Assembly (NCBI RefSeq): GCF_002735705.1
Contig: NZ_PDZL01000005.1
Coordinates: forward strand, 248,001-312,000
DNA from: Janthinobacterium sp. BJB426
Lineage (GTDB): Bacteria > Pseudomonadota > Gammaproteobacteria > Burkholderiales > Burkholderiaceae_D
Direction: 5' to 3'
Length of the DNA: 64,000 nucleotides
Shown: piece after piece, positions 14,979-23,234 of the stretch
Position numbering within the stretch: position 1 is the stretch's first letter
Layout: every line of letters starts with the position of its first letter
Made by a program: the position numbers and the translations under genes
Notes under the pieces: generated by a model
Seen by the model: only the letters and a program-made list of their open reading frames with translations
What the model was told of the DNA's origin: nothing
Databases searched by the model: none

Positions 14979-17354
14979 ATGCGCATACCTTTCGGCTCCG
15001 TAGCCTCGCTGGCTCTCTGCTTTACCGTGTCGGCCTTCGCTGCCGAGCCCTTCGACGACAAGTTCCGCCAGCTCGAAGAAGTGCTGCCCACCCCGAATAC
15101 CTACCGCACCGCCTCCGGCGCACCGGGCCACGCCTACTGGCAGCAGCGCGCCGACTACACGATCCGCGCCACCCTCGATGAAGCCAAACGAGAAATCGCT
15201 GGCAGCGGCACCGTCACCTACCATAACCAGTCGCCCGACACCCTCGGCTACCTGTGGGTGCAGCTGGACCAGAATATCTACAAGCCCGATTCCGACGCGC
15301 GCCGCATGGCCACGGCGCCATCGCGCCAGGCGTGGGCCAAGACGGCGGGCGAAGACACGATGAAGTTCGAAGGCTTGCGCGGCATCCTGGCACGCGGCGA
15401 CTTCCAGGGCGGCTTCAATATCCGCGCCTTGAAAGGGGGCGATGGCCAGCCTTTGAAATATGTTGTGAACCGCACGATGATGCGCATCGACCTGCCGCAG
15501 CCTCTGAAACCGGGCCAGGATTTCGTCTTCCAGATCGACTGGGATTACCGCATCAATGAACAGAAGGTACTGGGCGGGCGCGCCGGCTATGAAGTCTTCG
15601 ACGACAAGAACGCCCTGTTCGAAGTGGCGCAGTGGTTCCCGCGCATGGCGGCCTACTACGACGCAGCCGGCTGGCAGCACAAGCAATTCCTCGGCTCCGG
15701 CGAATTCACCCTGGAATTTGGCGACTACGACGTGCAGTTGACGGTGCCAGCCGACCATATCGTCGCCTCCACGGGCGAGCTGCAAAACCCGCAGGAGGTG
15801 CTGTCCGCCGCGCAGCGCGAGCGCCTGGCAAAGGCCCGCGGCAGCGACAAGCCCGTCGTCATCGTCACGCAAAAGGAAGCGGAAGCGGCCGAGAAATCCG
15901 TGAGCCGCGCGCAAAAAACGTGGCACTTCAAGGCGGCCAACGTGCGCGACTTCGCCTGGGCCTCTAGCCGCAAGTTCATCTGGGATGCACAAGGCTACAA
16001 GAAGGGCGGCAGCGATGTGATGGCCATGTCCTACTATCCGAAAGAGGGCAATCCGCTGTGGGAAAAGTACAGCACGCAAGCCATCGTGCACACGATCGAA
16101 CAGTACAACAAGTACAGCATCAACTACCCGTATCCGACGGCCATTTCCGTCAACGGCCCCGTGGGCGGCATGGAGTATCCGATGATCTCGTTCAACGGTC
16201 CCCGTCCCGTGAAAGACAAGAAGACGGGCGAGCTGACCTACTCGAAGCGCACCAAATATGGTTTGATCGGCGTGATCATCCACGAGGTAGGCCACAACTA
16301 CTACCCGATGATCATCAACTCGGACGAGCGCCAGTGGACGTGGATGGATGAAGGCCTCAACACCTTCGTGCAATACCTGGCGCAGCAGGCGTGGGAAGAA
16401 AACTATCCGGCCTCGCGCGGCGAACCGCGCGAGATCGTCGACTACATGCGTAGCCGCGACCAGGTGCCGATCATGACCAATTCCGAATCCTTGCTGCAGT
16501 TCGGCAACAACGCCTACGCCAAGCCGGCGGCGGGCCTGAACATCCTGCGCGAGACCATCCTCGGGCGCGAACTGTTCGACTACGCGTTCAAGGAATATGC
16601 GCAGCGCTGGAAGTTCAAGCGCCCCACTCCGGCCGACTTTTTCCGCACCATGGAAGACGCTTCCGGCACGGACCTCGACTGGTTCTGGCGCGGCTGGTTT
16701 TATACGACCGACCCGGTCGACATCAGCATCGACGGCATCAGCGAGTACGGCGTGAGTTCGAAGAATCCCGAAACGGAAAAGGCCTGGAAAAAAGCGCAAA
16801 AGGAGGCCCAGCCGGAATCCGTCACGAACCGCGCCAACAAGGGCATGCCGCGCCGGGTCGATGCACATCCGGAGCTGAAGGATTTCTACAATCAGCACGA
16901 CGATTTCACGGTGACCAACAAGGACCGCAACGCCTATGCCGAAGCGCTGGCCGCCCTGGAACCGTGGGAAAAGGACTTGCTGAAACAGGGCAAGCACCTG
17001 TACCTGGTCGATCTGTCGAACGTGGGCGGCATGGTCATGCCCCTGATCCTCGAAATCGAACTAAAAAGCGGCAAGAAGTACGTCGAGCGCGTGCCGGCCG
17101 AAGTGTGGCGCTACTCGCCGAAGAAAATCACCAAGGTCGTCATCACGGATGAACCGATGGTGGGCCTGGTGCAGGACCCGTACTGGGAAACGGCCGACAT
17201 CGACACCAGCAACAATAGCTGGCCGAGAAAAATCACGCCATCGCGCCTGGAACTGTTCAAGAGCGAGAAGTCGCCAAAGGACAACCTGATGCGCGATTTT
17301 CATACGCCGCTGAAAGACAAGAACGGCGGCTCGGCCAAGGGCGACGAGGCGTGA
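14979..17354 (+). CDS. Secreted M1-family metallopeptidase
   Basis: 791 residues. ATG 14979 is chosen over ATG 14943 because CAGGGTGA lies directly upstream and it yields a signal peptide (cleavage after SAFA). The gluzincin motif HEVGH (435-439) plus Glu458 in WMDEGLN has the 18-residue spacing of M1 enzymes. The exopeptidase motif is GGMEY (about 396-400) instead of GAMEN, so aminopeptidase specificity is uncertain. The catalytic centre is followed by about 330 residues of helical and beta sequence. Probably periplasmic or outer-membrane facing. It is the first gene of an operon with a DUF6702-like protein and a TonB receptor, suggesting processing of a peptide whose product or bound metal is imported. 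Confidence 0.9.
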   Translation: MRIPFGSVASLALCFTVSAFAAEPFDDKFRQLEEVLPTPNTYRTASGAPGHAYWQQRADYTIRATLDEAKREIAGSGTVTYHNQSPDTLGYLWVQLDQNIYKPDSDARRMATAPSRQAWAKTAGEDTMKFEGLRGILARGDFQGGFNIRALKGGDGQPLKYVVNRTMMRIDLPQPLKPGQDFVFQIDWDYRINEQKVLGGRAGYEVFDDKNALFEVAQWFPRMAAYYDAAGWQHKQFLGSGEFTLEFGDYDVQLTVPADHIVASTGELQNPQEVLSAAQRERLAKARGSDKPVVIVTQKEAEAAEKSVSRAQKTWHFKAANVRDFAWASSRKFIWDAQGYKKGGSDVMAMSYYPKEGNPLWEKYSTQAIVHTIEQYNKYSINYPYPTAISVNGPVGGMEYPMISFNGPRPVKDKKTGELTYSKRTKYGLIGVIIHEVGHNYYPMIINSDERQWTWMDEGLNTFVQYLAQQAWEENYPASRGEPREIVDYMRSRDQVPIMTNSESLLQFGNNAYAKPAAGLNILRETILGRELFDYAFKEYAQRWKFKRPTPADFFRTMEDASGTDLDWFWRGWFYTTDPVDISIDGISEYGVSSKNPETEKAWKKAQKEAQPESVTNRANKGMPRRVDAHPELKDFYNQHDDFTVTNKDRNAYAEALAALEPWEKDLLKQGKHLYLVDLSNVGGMVMPLILEIELKSGKKYVERVPAEVWRYSPKKITKVVITDEPMVGLVQDPYWETADIDTSNNSWPRKITPSRLELFKSEKSPKDNLMRDFHTPLKDKNGGSAKGDEA

Positions 17355-17839
17355 AGCGCTGGCGCGCGCTGGCTTGCGCCACGCTGGCCTGCGCCAGCAT
17401 GGTGGCGAACGCCCATAATTTCCACATGGGTATCGCCGACATCAGCTATAACGCGACCAGCGGCAGCACGGAAGTGGTGCACACCTACACGGGCCACGAC
17501 GTCGAGGCGCTCCTGACGAACCTGTACCAGCGCCAGTTCGACCTGGGTCAGGAAGACAGCGAAGCGGCCCTGCACCGCTATGTCGAGAAACAGTTCTACC
17601 TCGTGGGACCGGACGGCAAGCGCCTGCGCCTGAACTGGGTCGGCATGAAAGTCAATGCCGACAACGTGGTGATCTTCCAGGAGATCGAACGCACGCGCCT
17701 GGCCCCCGCCACGCGCATCCACAACCAGTTGCTGATCGATTTCCTGCCCAGCCAGCGCAACACCCTCAACGTGCAGGACAGCGGCAGCATCCAGACGCTG
17801 ATTTTCGACCGCCAGAACACGGAACTGCCGATCCGCTAA
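17351..17839 (+). CDS. Exported DUF6702-like protein
   Basis: 162 residues from GTG 17351, overlapping the peptidase stop by four bases (GTGA). The signal peptide ends near VANAH. The mature part begins HNFHMGIADISYN and contains VVHTYTGHDVEALL, LVGPDGKRLRLNWVG and a C-terminal FDRQNTELPI strand. This is the pattern of a small periplasmic all-beta family (DUF6702 as I recall it), usually found next to M1 peptidases and TonB receptors. No catalytic residues are evident. Coupled translation implies fixed stoichiometry with the peptidase. Confidence 0.8.
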   Translation: MKRWRALACATLACASMVANAHNFHMGIADISYNATSGSTEVVHTYTGHDVEALLTNLYQRQFDLGQEDSEAALHRYVEKQFYLVGPDGKRLRLNWVGMKVNADNVVIFQEIERTRLAPATRIHNQLLIDFLPSQRNTLNVQDSGSIQTLIFDRQNTELPIR

Positions 17840-17861
17840 GCCCTGCTACAACCAGACACCC

Positions 17862-19898
17862 ATGACGCCACGCACTCTTTCCCTCCTCCTTGCCACCCTG
17901 TTTTCCGCCACCGCCGCCCATGCCGACGACATCTTCCAGCGCGTGCTGGTCGATGGTTCGCGCCTGAACCAGCTGGGCGTGGCCGATTCGGCCAACGCGG
18001 GCAGCGTCACGCAAAAGCAGCTCGACGCGCGCACCAGCTACCGTCCCGGCGAACTGCTCGAAGCCGTGCCGGGACTGATCGTCAGCCAGCATAGCGGCGA
18101 GGGCAAGGCCAACCAGTTCTACCTGCGCGGCTTCAACCTCGATCACGGCACGGACTTGCGCACCACCGTCGACGAGATGCCCGTCAACCAGCGCAGCCAT
18201 GGCCACGGACAGGGCTGGACGGACCTGAACTTTTTGATCCCCGAACTGGCCATGCGCCTCGATTACAAAAAGGGGCCATATTCGGCGGCGCAAGGCGATT
18301 TTTCCTCGGCCGGCGCGGCGTCCGTCATCTACGCGAACCGCCTGACGCAGGGCATCGCCAGCCTGGGTATCGGACAAAACGGTTTTCGCCGCGCCCTGCT
18401 GGCCGATACGCTCGACGCGGGCGACGGCAGCCTGCTGTACGCGCTCGAAGCGCAGCATAACGATGGCCCGTTCACGCAGCCGGACCGCTACCGCAAGCTC
18501 AATGGCGTGCTGCGCTACAGCGAAGGCTATGCCAACAACGGCTTCAATGTCACGGCCATGGCGTATGACGCCAGCTGGAACGCCACCGATCAGATTCCGC
18601 TGCGGGCCGTGCAGGACGGCACCTTGGGCCGCTTCGACGCCATCGATGCCAGCGACGGCGGCAAGGCGCAGCGCTACAGCCTGTCGGGCGCCTGGCGCCA
18701 GACGACGGACGACATGTCGTCCAGGGTCAGCGCCTATGTGATCGCCAACCGCCTGGCCCTGTTCTCGAATTTTACGTATGCGATGGATGATCCCGATAAC
18801 GGCGACCAGTTCGCCCAGCCCGACCGGCGCGTGACGTCCGGCCTCGACGCCAGCCATACCTGGCACCACCACACGGACAGGGGCAGCAGCGACACCACCA
18901 TCGGCCTGCAGCTACAGAACGACAATATCCACAATGGCCTGTACAACACGCGGCAGCGGCAGATCCTATCGACCACGCGGCAAGACCATATCGTCGAATC
19001 GAGCATCGGCGTGTATGGCGAAAACAGCACGCGCTGGTCGCGCTGGCTGCGCACCGTGGCCGGCCTGCGCGCGGACGCCTACCGCTTCGATGTGCGCAGC
19101 GACCGCGCCGCCAATTCGGGCACGGCCAGCGACCATTTGTTCAGCCCCAGCCTGAGCGTGATCGCGGGGCCCTGGCGCGATACGGAAGCGTATTTCAACA
19201 TCGGCAATGGCTTTCACAGCAACGATGCGCGCGGCACGACGATCACGCTCGACCCGAAGACGGGCGAAGCGGCGGACAAGGTCACACCCCTGGTGCGCTC
19301 GCGCGGACTGGAACTGGGCTTGCGCAGTGCCGCCATCGTCGGCCTGCAAACCTCGCTGTCGCTGTACCGCCTGGACTTCGATTCCGAGCTGCTGTTCATC
19401 GGCGACGCGGGCGCCACCGAGGCGGGCCGCCCCAGCCGCCGCTACGGCATCGAGTTTTCCAGCTACTACAAGGCGGCCAGCTGGCTGTCGCTGGACCTGG
19501 ACCTCGCATATGCGCGGGCGCGCTCGCGCGGCAGCGACCCGGCGGGCGACCTCATCCCCGGCGCCATCGAAGGCGTGGCCCAGCTGGCCATGACGGTGAC
19601 GCCATCGGGGCCGTGGTCAGGCTCCTTGCGCCTGCGCTACTTCGGTCCGCGCCCGCTGGTGGAAGACAACAGCGTGCGCTCCGCGGCCAGCGTGGGCTTG
19701 AACGGGCGCATCGCCTACCAGATCGACAAGACCTTGCGCGTGGAGCTGGAAGGCTACAACCTGGCCAACCGGCGCGACTCGGCCATCGACTATTACTATG
19801 CCTCGCGCCTGCCCGGCGAGGCGCAGCCCGTCGACGATATCCACTTCCATCCGGTGGAATCGCGCTCGCTGCGTCTGACCCTGGTAAAGAATTTTTAA
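17862..19898 (+). CDS. TonB-dependent outer membrane receptor
   Basis: 678 residues, signal peptide (ATAAHA-DD). An N-terminal plug (about 30-150) with LLEAVPGLIVSQHSGEGKANQFYLRGFNLDHGTD and an early VDGSRL segment precedes a 22-strand-type barrel ending SRSLRLTLVKNF with terminal Phe. The plug sequence FNLDHGTDLRTTVDEMPVNQRSHGHGQG is His-rich. It lies 22 bases after the DUF6702-like gene in the same operon. The imported ligand is unknown; a peptide or metal complex linked to the upstream peptidase is an inference. Confidence 0.93.
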   Translation: MTPRTLSLLLATLFSATAAHADDIFQRVLVDGSRLNQLGVADSANAGSVTQKQLDARTSYRPGELLEAVPGLIVSQHSGEGKANQFYLRGFNLDHGTDLRTTVDEMPVNQRSHGHGQGWTDLNFLIPELAMRLDYKKGPYSAAQGDFSSAGAASVIYANRLTQGIASLGIGQNGFRRALLADTLDAGDGSLLYALEAQHNDGPFTQPDRYRKLNGVLRYSEGYANNGFNVTAMAYDASWNATDQIPLRAVQDGTLGRFDAIDASDGGKAQRYSLSGAWRQTTDDMSSRVSAYVIANRLALFSNFTYAMDDPDNGDQFAQPDRRVTSGLDASHTWHHHTDRGSSDTTIGLQLQNDNIHNGLYNTRQRQILSTTRQDHIVESSIGVYGENSTRWSRWLRTVAGLRADAYRFDVRSDRAANSGTASDHLFSPSLSVIAGPWRDTEAYFNIGNGFHSNDARGTTITLDPKTGEAADKVTPLVRSRGLELGLRSAAIVGLQTSLSLYRLDFDSELLFIGDAGATEAGRPSRRYGIEFSSYYKAASWLSLDLDLAYARARSRGSDPAGDLIPGAIEGVAQLAMTVTPSGPWSGSLRLRYFGPRPLVEDNSVRSAASVGLNGRIAYQIDKTLRVELEGYNLANRRDSAIDYYYASRLPGEAQPVDDIHFHPVESRSLRLTLVKNF

Positions 19899-19914
19899 CG
19901 CAACAAGAATAATT

Positions 19915-19979
19915 CCTGTCTCAGTGCACAGGAAACGCCGCGAAGTCGTAGAATGCCAGGCTGGATAAACTGAGACAGG
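19915..19979. repeat. 11-bp perfect inverted repeat upstream of 2OG dioxygenase gene
   Basis: CCTGTCTCAGT (19915-19925) and ACTGAGACAGG (19969-19979) are exact reverse complements 43 bases apart, in the 103-base gap between the TonB receptor and the ATG at 20002. They could pair in RNA or bind a dimeric regulator at two sites; nothing shows which. Confidence 0.5.
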
Positions 19980-20001
19980 CCGCATTGCGGCCGGCACCGC
20001 C

Positions 20002-20736
20002 ATGAGCACTTCCGCACCGATCTTTACCGACCCGTCCCACGTCAAGGAAGCCTTGCGCGATGACGGCTATGCCGTCCTGCGCCCGCAGGACGTGGCCGCG
20101 CTGGCCGGCTGCCCGCTGGCCGCATTGCGCGCGCTGGAACCAAGCTGGAATACCTTGCCGCTGGACAATTACCTGAAGGATGGCGGCCGCTATCGCCGCC
20201 GGCGCCACTCGTGCTTCGTGCAGGATGGCGAGCGCCTGACGCAGACGGCGCACCGTCCGCACTGGCAACCGGTGGAGTACAACGCCCTGCACGGCGGCAT
20301 GCACCGCCTGTTCGAACCGGTCGAAGCGGCTATCGTCGCGCAAGCGGCCTGGCAACAGCTGCTCCGCGCGCTGGGCGACGCCTGCTCGCAGGTCAAGGGC
20401 AGCCAGCCGTGGTTCATCGAGGCGCACCAGTTCCGCATCGATACGACCGATGGCATCGGCCGCCCCACGCCGGAAGGCGCGCACCGCGACGGTGTCGATT
20501 TTGTCGCCGTGCTGCTGATCGGGCGCGAACAGGTCAAGGGCGGCGAGACGCGCATCTTCGAAGCAGACGGCCCCAACGGCAAGCGCTTTACCCTGACCGA
20601 GCCATGGTCGCTGCTGCTGCTCGACGATGCAGCCGTGATCCACGAATCGACGCCGATCCAGCCTATCGGCGAGCATGGACACCGCGATACGCTCGTGCTC
20701 ACCTATCGCGCAGGCCAATTCCAGGGCGAAAACTGA
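20002..20736 (+). CDS. 2OG-Fe(II) dioxygenase family protein (PF10014-like)
   Basis: 244 residues from ATG 20002. The middle and C-terminal parts carry the family pattern: WFIEAHQFRIDT, then PTPEGAHRDGVDFVAVLLIGR giving the HxD iron ligands, GGETRIFE, LDDAAVIHESTPI giving the distal His, and RDTLVLTYR where the Arg would bind 2-oxoglutarate. Members include amino-acid hydroxylases such as BsmA/IDO-type enzymes. No export signal. It stands alone after the TonB receptor operon, separated by the 11-bp inverted repeat. Substrate unknown; free or bound amino acids are possible. Confidence 0.82.
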   Translation: MSTSAPIFTDPSHVKEALRDDGYAVLRPQDVAALAGCPLAALRALEPSWNTLPLDNYLKDGGRYRRRRHSCFVQDGERLTQTAHRPHWQPVEYNALHGGMHRLFEPVEAAIVAQAAWQQLLRALGDACSQVKGSQPWFIEAHQFRIDTTDGIGRPTPEGAHRDGVDFVAVLLIGREQVKGGETRIFEADGPNGKRFTLTEPWSLLLLDDAAVIHESTPIQPIGEHGHRDTLVLTYRAGQFQGEN

Positions 20737-20769
20737 CAAGCGGCCACAGCATTCCCTGTGGCCAAAATA

Positions 20770-20816
20770 GTTACTTGGAAGTTACTTTTGCAGACCTAAA
20801 TCCGATATAGTCATAC
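20770..20816 (+). promoter_or_regulatory. Tandem GTTACTT repeat and -10 before the REC-kinase gene
   Basis: GTTACTT occurs at 20770-20776 and 20781-20787, one helical turn (11 bases) apart, typical of response-regulator sites. A TATAGT -10-like element follows at 20806-20811 with 18 bases from TTACTT. Autoregulation by a partner regulator is an inference. Confidence 0.4.
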
Positions 20817-20878
20817 GATGTCGATATTGTGCGCTCATCGCGCCCAGCATCACCACACTGAAATTCTAGGAGAGGTCT

Positions 20879-22240
20879 GTGGACTCCAACAACCAAATCA
20901 AGCCTGACGAAATCGAGATCCTGATCGTCGAGGACAGCCCGACTCAGGCGGAGCGCTTGCGCCGCCTGATCCAGTCGCTGCACTATAACGCCCGCGTGGC
21001 GGCGAATGGCCAGCTGGCCCTGGCCGCCATCCGCGAGCGCAAACCGCACCTGGTGCTGTCCGATATCGTCATGCCTGAAATGAATGGCTACGACCTGTGC
21101 CGCGCCATCAAGTCCGATCCGACCTTGCGCGACATCCCCGTGATCCTCGTCACCTCGCTCAACGATCCGAAGGACATCATCCGCGGCATCGAGTGCGGCG
21201 CCGACAATTTCATCCGCAAGCCTTACGCGGAAGACTACCTGCTCAACCGCATCAGCCACATGCTGATGAACCAGAAGTTGCGCAAGAACCAGAACGTGGA
21301 AATCGGCATCGCCCTGTACCTGGGCGACCAGAAGCATTTCATCAATGCGGAACGCCAGCAAATCCTCGACCTGCTGATCTCGACCTATGAACAGGCGGTG
21401 CAGGTGAACGGCGAACTGCAGGCGCGCGAACGCCAGGTGATCGAGCTGAACATGCGCCTGGCGCACCATGCGGCCGAACTGGAAACCATCAACCGCGAAA
21501 TCGCCCTGAAAAACCTGGAACTGGCCGAAGCGAGCCGCATGAAGTCCGCCTTCATCGCCAACATGTCGCATGAACTGCGCACGCCGCTCAACGCCATCAT
21601 CGGCTTCACGGGCGCGCTGCTGATGAAACTGCCCGGCCCCCTGACGTCCGACCAGGACAAGCAACTCAATACCATCCGCGCCAGCGCGCGCCATCTGCTC
21701 TCGCTGATCAACGACATCCTCGACGTGGCCAAGATCGAGGCGGGCAAGCTGACCCTGTCGATCGAGCCCGTGCACTGCCAGGAACTGATGGCCGACGTGG
21801 CCGACACCCTGCGCCCCCTGGCCCAGCAAAAAGGCCTGGCCCTGGAAATGGCGCTGGGAGAAGCGGGCCAGCCGCCCGCCATCATCGACACGGATCGCCG
21901 CGCACTGACGCAAATCCTCATCAACTTGCTCAACAACGCCATCAAGTTCACGGAACAGGGCACGGTGCGCATCAGCCTTGCCCAGCGCGACGAAGACGGC
22001 GTGCTGGTGACGGAAATGAGCATCGCCGACAGCGGCGCCGGCATCAAGGAAGAAGACCAGGCCAAGCTGTTCCAGGCCTTCTCGCAGCTCGATTCCACCT
22101 CCACGCGCCATGTGGAAGGGGCGGGACTGGGCCTGTACCTGTGCCAGAACCTGGCCAACGCCATCGGCGGCGCCCTGTTCTTCAACAGCGACTACGGTTC
22201 CGGCAGCACGTTTACCCTGGCCCTGCGCAGCAAGGCCTGA
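20879..22240 (+). CDS. Soluble hybrid histidine kinase, REC-HisKA-HATPase
   Basis: 453 residues from GTG 20879 with a strong TAGGAGAGG upstream. The receiver comes first (about 12-130; phosphoacceptor Asp62 in LSDIVMPEMNG, Lys in IRKPYAEDYL), then a coiled-coil linker, HisKA with His231 (FIANMSHELRTPLNAIIGFTG), and a HATPase domain with N box NLLNNAIKFTE, DSGAGI and GAGLGLYLCQN. No membrane segment, so it is cytosolic and its activity is set by phosphorylation of the N-terminal receiver, probably by another kinase. No partner gene adjoins it. This REC-kinase order is common in multi-step phosphorelays. Confidence 0.93.
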   Translation: MDSNNQIKPDEIEILIVEDSPTQAERLRRLIQSLHYNARVAANGQLALAAIRERKPHLVLSDIVMPEMNGYDLCRAIKSDPTLRDIPVILVTSLNDPKDIIRGIECGADNFIRKPYAEDYLLNRISHMLMNQKLRKNQNVEIGIALYLGDQKHFINAERQQILDLLISTYEQAVQVNGELQARERQVIELNMRLAHHAAELETINREIALKNLELAEASRMKSAFIANMSHELRTPLNAIIGFTGALLMKLPGPLTSDQDKQLNTIRASARHLLSLINDILDVAKIEAGKLTLSIEPVHCQELMADVADTLRPLAQQKGLALEMALGEAGQPPAIIDTDRRALTQILINLLNNAIKFTEQGTVRISLAQRDEDGVLVTEMSIADSGAGIKEEDQAKLFQAFSQLDSTSTRHVEGAGLGLYLCQNLANAIGGALFFNSDYGSGSTFTLALRSKA

Positions 22241-22254
22241 GCTGCTGTGCGCCG

Positions 22255-22276
22255 CAGCATGAAATGCTGGCTTTTT
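22255..22276 (+). terminator. Intrinsic terminator after the REC-kinase gene
   Basis: CAGCAT-GAA-ATGCTG (22255-22269), then GCTTTTT. The 6-bp stem with triloop and T-run begins 15 bases after the stop codon. Confidence 0.55.
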
Positions 22277-22313
22277 GCCATCCCAGACAGACCGATACAG
22301 TAGTTCTACGGTA

Positions 22314-22342
22314 TTGCACCGCACCATTTTCGGCGCTATAGT
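22314..22342 (+). promoter_or_regulatory. Strong sigma70-type promoter with no following ORF
   Basis: TTGCAC (22314-22319), exactly 17 bases, TATAGT (22337-22342). It is flanked by an exact 8-bp inverted repeat, AGTTCTAC (22302-22309) and GTAGAACT (22341-22348), placed like a pair of operator half-sites bracketing the promoter. It lies between two terminators and points to the small RNA candidate. Confidence 0.62.
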
Positions 22343-22345
22343 AGA

Positions 22346-22413
22346 ACTGTCTCCTCCAATTCGTTCTCCGAACATTGGATTCAGCCCGCGAATACAACCG
22401 CGGGCTTTTTTTT
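22346..22413 (+). ncRNA. Candidate small RNA with anti-Shine-Dalgarno motifs
   Basis: About 68 bases from the start predicted by the promoter to the end of a terminator, with no plausible ORF. A 5' single-stranded stretch contains TCTCCTCC (complementary to Shine-Dalgarno sequences). Next is a hairpin with stems CCAAT/ATTGG and GTTC/GAAC, a two-base bulge and a TCC loop (22356-22378), exposing a second CTCC. The terminator hairpin follows at once. This is the usual layout of an Hfq-dependent trans-acting sRNA. I do not recognise the family; expression is unproven. Confidence 0.5.
22384..22413 (+). terminator. Rho-independent terminator of the sRNA candidate
   Basis: GCCCGCG (22384-22390), 8-base loop, CGCGGGC (22399-22405), then eight T. 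Textbook form, and not explained by any coding gene because the kinase already has its own terminator at 22255. Confidence 0.8.
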
Positions 22414-22445
22414 GCCTGCGTTTTCCACGCATCTTCATCCTTTCT

Positions 22446-22488
22446 TAACTAAATCAACCGGCTTAGTTATATCAATCGCTTGAGATAT
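22446..22488. promoter_or_regulatory. Two palindromes, probable CecR/TetR operator
   Basis: TAACTAA (22446-22452) and TTAGTTA (22463-22469) are exact reverse complements. They abut a second imperfect palindrome ATATCAA...TTGAGATAT (22469-22488). Both lie in the 92-base gap before the regulator gene, where a TetR-type autorepressor would bind. Confidence 0.45.
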
Positions 22489-22505
22489 ATGATTAAATCT
22501 CCGAC

Positions 22506-23234
22506 ATGATTGAAAAAACCGCCATCCCCACTTCCCACGCCGACGATGGGCGCAAGCCCCGCTCCGACGGCGAACAGTCGCGCGAGCGGCTGCTGCATAG
22601 CGCCATCCGCCTGTTCGCCGAACAGGGTTACGCCAAGACCTCCACGCGCGAACTGGCGCAGGCGGCCGGCACCAACGCAGCCGCCATCAGCTATTATTTT
22701 GGCGACAAGGCTGGCCTGTACCGCGCCGCCTTTGCGCAGCAGTCAGCCAGCCCGCAAGACAATATCGCCCTGTACGAACAACCGCATTTCACCTTGCGCG
22801 AAAGCCTGGAAGGCTTTTATGCGCAATTGCTCGCGCCCATGCAGCAGGGCGACATCGCACGCGACTGCATGCGCCTGTGGTGCCGCGAAATGCTCGAACC
22901 GACGGGCCTGTGGGCGCGCGAGATCGACCAGAATATCCGCCCCGAGCACGAGGCGCTCACGCGCGTGCTGGCGCGCCACCTGGGTGCGCCCGACAACAGC
23001 GACGACATGCACCGCCTGGCGTTTTCCATCGCTTCGCTGGCCTTGCAGCACATGGTGGGCACCGAAGTGCTGCAAACCCTGCGCCCGCAACTGCTGGAGT
23101 CGCCGCACGCGATCGACACCTGGCTGGCGCGCATGACCGACTACGCGCTGGCCATGGCCGAGGTGGAGCGCCGGCGCCTGGCCATTCCACCCTCCCACCG
23201 TACCGCTCAACGACAAGCAGAAGGACAAGCATGA
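22506..23234 (+). CDS. CecR/TetR-type repressor of the RND operon
   Basis: 242 residues. TetR HTH at about 25-72 (RERLLHSAIRLFAEQGYAKTSTRELAQAAGTNAAAISYYFGDKAGLY) followed by a DUF1956-like C-terminal domain as in E. coli CecR/YbiH, which controls drug efflux genes. Its stop overlaps the start of the outer membrane factor gene (ATGA), so regulator and pump are one operon with likely autorepression through the palindromes upstream. The inducing drug or metabolite is unknown. Confidence 0.9.
   Translation: MIEKTAIPTSHADDGRKPRSDGEQSRERLLHSAIRLFAEQGYAKTSTRELAQAAGTNAAAISYYFGDKAGLYRAAFAQQSASPQDNIALYEQPHFTLRESLEGFYAQLLAPMQQGDIARDCMRLWCREMLEPTGLWAREIDQNIRPEHEALTRVLARHLGAPDNSDDMHRLAFSIASLALQHMVGTEVLQTLRPQLLESPHAIDTWLARMTDYALAMAEVERRRLAIPPSHRTAQRQAEGQA

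Noticed and set aside
14949-16997. A 682-codon frame antisense to the M1 peptidase
   Set aside because: Shadow of a strongly motif-supported sense gene.
22469-22488. Possible second FNR box (ATCAA...TTGAG)
   Set aside because: Half-sites are in the reverse order of TTGAT-N4-ATCAA, so it is not an FNR-type site.
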